DNA of 64,000 bases. Origin: Gigantopelta aegis. Taxonomy: Eukaryota; Mollusca; Gastropoda; Neomphalida; Peltospiridae. Positions 61,101-64,000 of this stretch are shown piece after piece; positions within the stretch are counted from its first letter, which is position 1, and each line of letters opens with the position of its first letter. Location of the stretch: contig NC_054704.1 in assembly GCF_016097555.1 (NCBI RefSeq), positions 32,345,054 to 32,409,053 on the forward strand, in the 5' to 3' direction. The notes under the pieces were generated by a model. It searched no databases. It saw nothing but the letters and a program-made list of their open reading frames with translations, and was not told the DNA's origin. The position numbers and the translations under genes are program-made.

Positions 61101-63376
61101 TTAAAGAGTCATCATCCTAAGTCAGAGGTATGAAAACCACAAAGCTTAACAGAATCTGCCATGTTGCTACAAATTCTTTTAACTAGACCCATGTTTACCA
61201 CGAAAATGTTGAGATGGGTTGTGGTTGGCCAACACCGAGCTTTCTTCAAAAAAATATGACTGCCATATAATTAGCCGAGGCTACATATATATATGGCTGC
61301 TATGTATATAGCCACTTCTTGATAAGCGAAAAAGAGGGTGGTGACCATAGCCATTTTATTTATGGAATTCACCTTTGTACACAATATCTAGTTGACTGAG
61401 AGCAAAGAGATCTTTGTGAAGTGCGGCATTGGTAAGTACAAAGAATGTGATCAGCAGTGCAGATAAGACGATCAGAAGCATCGGACACTGTCACCATGGC
61501 CTTGCATATATTGTAAATGATGCCCTCTCTGCTCCCATTCAAGTGCCACCGTTTTAGGATCACTAACTATTTTGGCTGCCTTTCAGGTGTCAGTAACAGA
61601 ATGTTCTATGAACACTAGCAAGGCTATTTTACAAGTCTAGATGTGCCCCATTCAGCTGCATCTTCATCTTCATAACAGTAACATTTTAATTCATAATTAT
61701 GTCATCGTCAGTTGTACTTAGAGGTCTTTAATGTTGGGGGTGGGTGGGTTTATCAAGATTAAATTTTGAAATATTTATCTTTATTACTGAATAGATTGTC
61801 CTATGTTGTACAAAGAAACAAGATTGTTCATTTATATATCAGGGCTTCTAGATTATGGTAGCCCCACTCCTAGTGAGTGATATTCAGTGTTGGGCTGGTA
61901 AATAACTGCTATTACCATGCCCGATGGCTAGTGAAAAAAAAAAGAAGTCAAATGCTGCAGTTAAGTCTATTTTGTAAATATGAATATTCCACTCCCCCCT
62001 CCCACCACCACCCCAATGTTGAGTGGGTACAAGTTTATAATTTTTACTAACATATATTCACTTAAATGTTTTATAAATACATGAAATAAAGTTCACATAT
62101 GAATCGGTAAGTATTATTTTCGTGTCTTTTTTTGTAATTTTTATTATTTTAGATCGGCTAATGGTGATTAAAATTAGGCAAAAAATAGAAAAAGTTGTGT
62201 TTACTTACGGGCATTTGTGGCCAGCTGTCCAGTATTTATGTCCATTATTCCTGATAACAGTGTTTTTCTGACCAAATTTTTTTTTAAACCCGAACTACGA
62301 TTCATATTGCAATATTTGGTAATTTTCGTTGTTGGTAAAACGATCAAATTTATTATCAAATTAGCTGTCACAATCAGCTATCAATCCCTGAAAAAATCAA
62401 AACGAAAGCCACCATTTTGAAAAAAAATCTTTTTCTTTAATTATATTTCCGTTTCCGGTGAGTGTCATGTGCAAAACGGCGAGAAATATGAATTGGGGAA
62501 TGCACTGTATACAGTGTACAGTATATCGACTGACGTGACGTCGGGCGAGATATCTCGCCTGCAGTACTCAGAAGGTTAAGCTCTATCTCCCTTTTTAGGT
62601 GACATATCCGATTATTACTATTAATGAGTAAAATTGTATTAACTTAAAGTAAAGTAGGTCCAGTGAATTTTTAAATGTGGCTAGTAAATTGTTAAAATCA
62701 CTTATCCCATGGCTAGTGGATTTTATAAACGTTCTAGAAGCCCTGGATATATTCTGGCAGCATAGATTATAAATGCTTCCTTGTTATTTATCTAAAACAT
62801 CTAAGAACTTAGTACTATATTCTATAAACATCTATAAACATGGGGCATGATAAACTTAGTTTCATATTAGGACAAACCTCAAGAAATTTACAAAGATGAT
62901 TAACTTCGACTCGGATTTTCTTAAACACTTCTTGAGTCTCGTGGTATTTCCGAGTGATTTCTTCAGGATTTCCTCGGCTGAAAGAAAAACAAAGCGCATA
63001 AACAAAATATTATTAATTTGAAATTTTAAATACATCTAAATAAACAAAATTAACTTATTGTAATGCCAGCAGACTCATCAAATAAATTTGATACTACTCA
63101 TTATTTCATTATTTTTGGAATTAAATAACTTTAAAGACTGGGCCACACAATTTGGTAACAACATAGTAATGTACTGGTGAGGTGATTATTATTTTTTTTT
63201 TAAAGATGGACGCACACTAATCCAATAAAGGTATAAACAAAAGACAATATATCAAACCTTTTCTCTTCTGCTTTAATCCTCTTATGAATCTGGTTTATCT
63301 CACTCTCGAGGTTCTGGGCTGTGCGCCGAGTCTTAATGCGCTCTGCACAGATCTGAGTTGCTTTCAATATATCACT
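41372..63376 (-). CDS. SMC6: SMC6, structural maintenance of chromosomes protein 6, C-terminal half (5' part beyond window)
   Basis: Exons: 63376-63258, 62977-62878, 54796-54623 (B), 52632-52474 (A), 42681-42529, 41837-41740, 41486-41372. They give the end of the coiled coil ([20 protein letters not shown]), the start of the C-terminal ATPase lobe, the ABC signature [15 protein letters not shown], Walker [36 protein letters not shown], and the tail [15 protein letters not shown]. These match vertebrate SMC6, which pairs with SMC5 in the nuclear SMC5/6 complex for recombinational repair and genome stability. All junction phases agree. Exons A and B encode the same segment and are probably alternatives. 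Introns up to 9.8 kb hold two Tc1 elements and SINEs. Confidence 0.95.
41740..41837 (-). CDS. SMC6: SMC6 exon after Walker B
   Basis: Encodes [20 protein letters not shown] and [12 protein letters not shown] between a TTGTTACAG acceptor and a GTAAAA donor; phase 0 in, phase 2 out. Confidence 0.95.
42529..42681 (-). CDS. SMC6: SMC6 exon with ABC signature and Walker B
   Basis: 51 codons, phase 0-0: [20 protein letters not shown] and [14 protein letters not shown]. The acceptor is TTGATTTTTAG and the donor GTAAGT. It contains the catalytic Asp-Glu of Walker B. Confidence 0.97.
42885..43030 (+). mobile_element. SINE, type 3 fragment
   Basis: TCCTGGACAGACAGCCCAGA, CCCAGGACAGCATGCTTGAA, tail (ATGA)n. 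A poly(A) tract (43100-43144) lies downstream. Confidence 0.7.
43660..43950 (-). mobile_element. Chimeric SINE (type 1 tail joined to type 4 tail and body)
   Basis: It starts as type 1 (AACACATTTTATTTATGGTT to CCGCTGTCGCCACTTCAT) and switches at 43755 to type 4 (CGGCTATTGGATGTCAAACA) before the shared body. Head lost. Confidence 0.8.
44527..44972 (-). mobile_element. SINE, type 4, with internal tandem duplication
   Basis: GCTATTGGATGTCAAACATT to GGATAGCACATACCAC occurs twice in a row (about 44579-44704 and 44707-44834). It is followed by a complete head (GGGTATCGATCC, CTTTACCACTGGGCTACATC). Confidence 0.85.
44973..46300. other. SMC6 intron DNA
   Basis: AT-rich, no exon seen; short SINE tail remnants near 45535-45600. 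Confidence 0.4.
46305..46388 (-). mobile_element. SINE head remnant
   Basis: ATGGGCCCACCGACGGTGAT, CGATCCGAGACCAACC and ACTCTACCACTGGCCTA: only box B and box A of the head remain. Confidence 0.65.
46523..47068. mobile_element. Foldback MITE, long copy
   Basis: From AAAGGACCTATCCAGAGTTT to AAACTTGGGATAGTCCCTTT, with internal inverted copies of TTTAGAATATCAGTGTCTG and CAGACACTGGTATTCTAAA. Same family as 24883-25260. Confidence 0.6.
47069..49582. other. SMC6 intron DNA with a CpG-containing patch
   Basis: Mostly AT-rich. 48150-48900 is richer in CpG and contains the 12-bp palindrome TGCGCATGCGCA (48662-48673). The frame at 48397-48792 has no recognisable family. Confidence 0.4.
49583..51080 (-). 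mobile_element. Tc1-like DNA transposon, nearly intact, in an SMC6 intron
   Basis: Terminal inverted repeats of at least 28 bp with one mismatch begin TACTCTTCAAAAGAAGAAAC at the left and TACTCTTCAAAAAAAGAAAC at the right (reverse complement). TA dinucleotides flank both ends, as for Tc1/mariner insertion. The 1498-bp element is distinctly G+C-rich compared with the intron. Confidence 0.95.
49756..50763 (-). pseudogene. Tc1-like transposase with one in-frame stop
   Basis: The 336-codon frame is open except for a TGA at 50337-50335. Features: helix-turn-helix DNA-binding part ([34 protein letters not shown]), GRPR motif (SGRPRVTT), and a DDE domain with [19 protein letters not shown] and [13 protein letters not shown]. 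Second D and E are 34 residues apart (DD34E). The TGA falls just before VWFSDE. The length is normal for Tc1, so the copy is young. An ATG further upstream (50814) is less likely as start. Confidence 0.92.
51083..52120. other. SMC6 intron DNA
   Basis: AT-rich, nothing recognised. Confidence 0.4.
52125..52305 (-). mobile_element. Diverged SINE fragment
   Basis: Order of motifs AAAGATCTGTTATATCATTT, GGTGATCGATCC and ATAGCTACATCCCATC matches a SINE body and head. Confidence 0.5.
52474..52632 (-). CDS. SMC6: SMC6 exon A (canonical-like version of the pre-signature segment)
   Basis: 53 codons, phase 0-0, acceptor CATATTTTGCAG, donor GTAAGT. It encodes [20 protein letters not shown] then [20 protein letters not shown] and [13 protein letters not shown]. 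It matches vertebrate SMC6 closely (FRR..LR.K..F..LLS.R...GKM.F.H) and joins VQPTKSAGD of the next exon exactly as in the family. Confidence 0.95.
54623..54796 (-). CDS. SMC6: SMC6 exon B (diverged duplicate of exon A)
   Basis: 58 codons, phase 0-0, acceptor TTTGTTTTTTCAG, donor GTAAGT, no stop. It encodes [20 protein letters not shown] then [20 protein letters not shown] and [18 protein letters not shown]. Position by position it aligns with exon A, with a five-residue insertion; conserved Y, R, LR.K, F, KMS and H are visible, about a quarter identity. It lies about 2 kb upstream of A in the gene and would replace it without changing the frame. Confidence 0.85.
54797..55888. other. SMC6 intron DNA
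   Basis: At 54993 CAGTGTTTCCCCTAGG resembles a hAT terminal sequence, but no matching second end is seen. Otherwise nothing recognised. Confidence 0.35.
55889..56080 (-). mobile_element. SINE, type 1 tail, internally deleted
   Basis: GGAAATGTTTTATTTAACAA to GGAGCACTGGCTGTAA; the segment between the ACCACAC motif and the ATGGGCTACTC motif is shortened. Confidence 0.8.
56722..57109 (-). mobile_element. Full-length SINE, type 2 head, with 12-bp target duplication
   Basis: It is flanked by the perfect repeat ATGCACAAATGA at 56710-56721 and 57110-57121. Tail TTTATTTAACGACGCACTCA; head CCACGACGCCACCGAGGCCG. Near-identical to 7634-8013. Confidence 0.95.
57122..58150. other. SMC6 intron DNA
   Basis: AT-rich, nothing recognised. 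Confidence 0.4.
58419..59885 (+). mobile_element. Tc1-like DNA transposon, decayed, in an SMC6 intron
   Basis: The ends TACTGTTAAAAAACGAAACG and (reverse complement) TACTCTGTCAAAAAAGAAAC are related to those of the element at 49583-51080. TA flanks both sides. Confidence 0.9.
58734..59789 (+). pseudogene. Tc1-like transposase, inactivated
   Basis: One reading frame covers the whole gene but contains TGA at 58956 and 58962 and TAA at 59349. About 20 codons are deleted after NPIEH. Recognisable parts: [56 protein letters not shown]. It belongs to the same lineage as the transposase at 49756-50763 but is older. Confidence 0.9.
59888..61839. other. SMC6 intron DNA, partly repeat-like
   Basis: 60050-61100 has CpG-containing stretches with ACCATTTTGTACCATCCCAG and AAAATGGCTGCCCCCAGTTA, resembling transposon sequence, but no termini or coding region are identified. 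Confidence 0.35.
61840..62745 (+). mobile_element. hAT-like MITE, copy 3, with nested insertion
   Basis: Perfect 11-bp terminal inverted repeats CAGGGCTTCTA and TAGAAGCCCTG. Compared with the copy at 9184-9532 it carries about 550 extra bases at roughly 62022-62575. Confidence 0.75.
62878..62977 (-). CDS. SMC6: SMC6 exon before the alternative pair
   Basis: Acceptor TTTTTCTTTCAG, donor GTTTGT. It encodes [20 protein letters not shown] and [13 protein letters not shown], matching the EE..RQYQEA...F coiled-coil end of SMC6. It leaves phase 0, as needed by both exon A and exon B. Confidence 0.92.
63258..63376 (-). CDS. SMC6: SMC6 exon, most upstream in the window
   Basis: Acceptor TTTCTATATTCAG, donor GTTTGA. 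It encodes [20 protein letters not shown] and [19 protein letters not shown], coiled-coil sequence. Phase 2 out joins the next exon's first base to form Ser. Confidence 0.9.
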
Positions 63377-63577
63377 CTGAATATAGAAACAAGAATCATG
63401 ATTTGTAGACAATTTGTCACAAGTATTTTTTCATACACGTCTATGTTAATCAATATTTGTCAAGGCTTTGATGATTATCTAGAGGAGGTTGATTCTCCAT
63501 AGTAAAAAACTCAAGCAGCAAATTCTAGTTATCCTATAACACTTCTAAAATAACATGGTAATTCGGTATTTAGTAAA

Positions 63578-63805
63578 AGTTTGTTTTGTTTAACAACACC
63601 ACTAGAGCACATTAATTAATTAATCATCATACACTTTCCCACAGATAAGAAAGCACATATCACTGCTTTTGACCAGTTGTGGGTGCACTGGTAGGAACAA
63701 GAAAAAAAAAAACCTCAATCAGTTGAATGGATCCACAGAGGTGGTTCAATCTTGCGATGCAAGCACCTCAAACGAGCACTTAACCGACTAAGCTAAATCC
63801 CGGGC
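63578..63805 (-). mobile_element. SINE, type 5 head
   Basis: GTTTTGTTTAACAACACCAC tail and AGAGGTGGTTCAATCTTGCG head, as at 34745-35010; the body is shortened. Confidence 0.65.
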
Positions 63806-63967
63806 CTCGATATTTAATTAATCACCTTCATCAGTGATATGATGTCATCACGATTAGCACATATGTAGTTTGACGTCACACACTTCAATTAAATCTTTTC
63901 AAAATGTTACACTCAGGTGTACATGTCTTATTAACTTGTAAACAAAGGACCCACTGACAGCAAAAAC

Positions 63968-63968
<1 letters not shown>

Positions 63969-64000
<32 letters not shown>
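63969..64000. repeat. (GT)n-(AT)n microsatellite at the window edge
   Basis: GTGTGTGTGTGT followed by an AT run that continues past the end. Confidence 0.95.

Overview
The window is nuclear DNA of an animal, most likely a mollusc (probably a gastropod). The evidence is intron-rich genes with GT-AG splice sites, AT-rich introns, and very many copies of tRNA-derived SINEs of a kind I associate with molluscan genomes. There are also Tc1-like transposons, truncated LINEs, MITEs and long simple repeats. No bacterial-type operon, CRISPR array or prokaryotic gene is present, and species identity is inference.

Three protein-coding genes can be assembled by hand from exons whose splice phases all agree. 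(1) Minus strand, 1120-22496: a four-exon gene for an acidic leader, a TIR domain, a SAM domain and a second TIR-like domain (about 597 aa). (2) Plus strand, about 31.5-37.6 kb: a six-exon HMBOX1/HOT1-type gene with an HNF1-N-like dimerisation segment, a POU-specific-like segment, an atypical homeodomain and a C-terminal sumoylation motif. (3) Minus strand, 41372 to beyond the right edge: the 3' half of SMC6, ending in the ABC signature, Walker B and the C-terminal tail. Everything else is repeats or unassigned intron and intergenic DNA.

Two observations stand out. In the TIR-SAM-TIR gene, both long introns end in tandem arrays whose repeat unit contains the 3' splice site plus the first bases of the next exon. 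At exon 3 this is about 5 kb of 46-48-bp units; at exon 2 it is six units of about 64 bp. The gene therefore presents dozens of copied splice acceptors directly upstream of its real ones. In SMC6, two non-identical exons (52474-52632 and 54623-54796) encode the same segment just before the ABC signature. Both are phase 0-0 with good splice sites, so they look like a mutually exclusive exon pair, which I do not know from any described SMC6.

Layout: 1-1.1 kb unassigned; 1.1-22.5 kb TIR-SAM-TIR gene with the arrays and many SINEs in its introns; 22.5-31.5 kb intergenic DNA with MITEs, a nested retroelement with an 11-bp target duplication, two LINE 3' ends and SINEs; 31.5-37.8 kb HMBOX1-like gene; 37.8-41.4 kb intergenic; 41.4-64 kb SMC6, whose large introns hold two Tc1-like transposons (one nearly intact), a nested hAT-like MITE and several SINEs. 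All homology statements come from recognising families by eye; no database search was possible.
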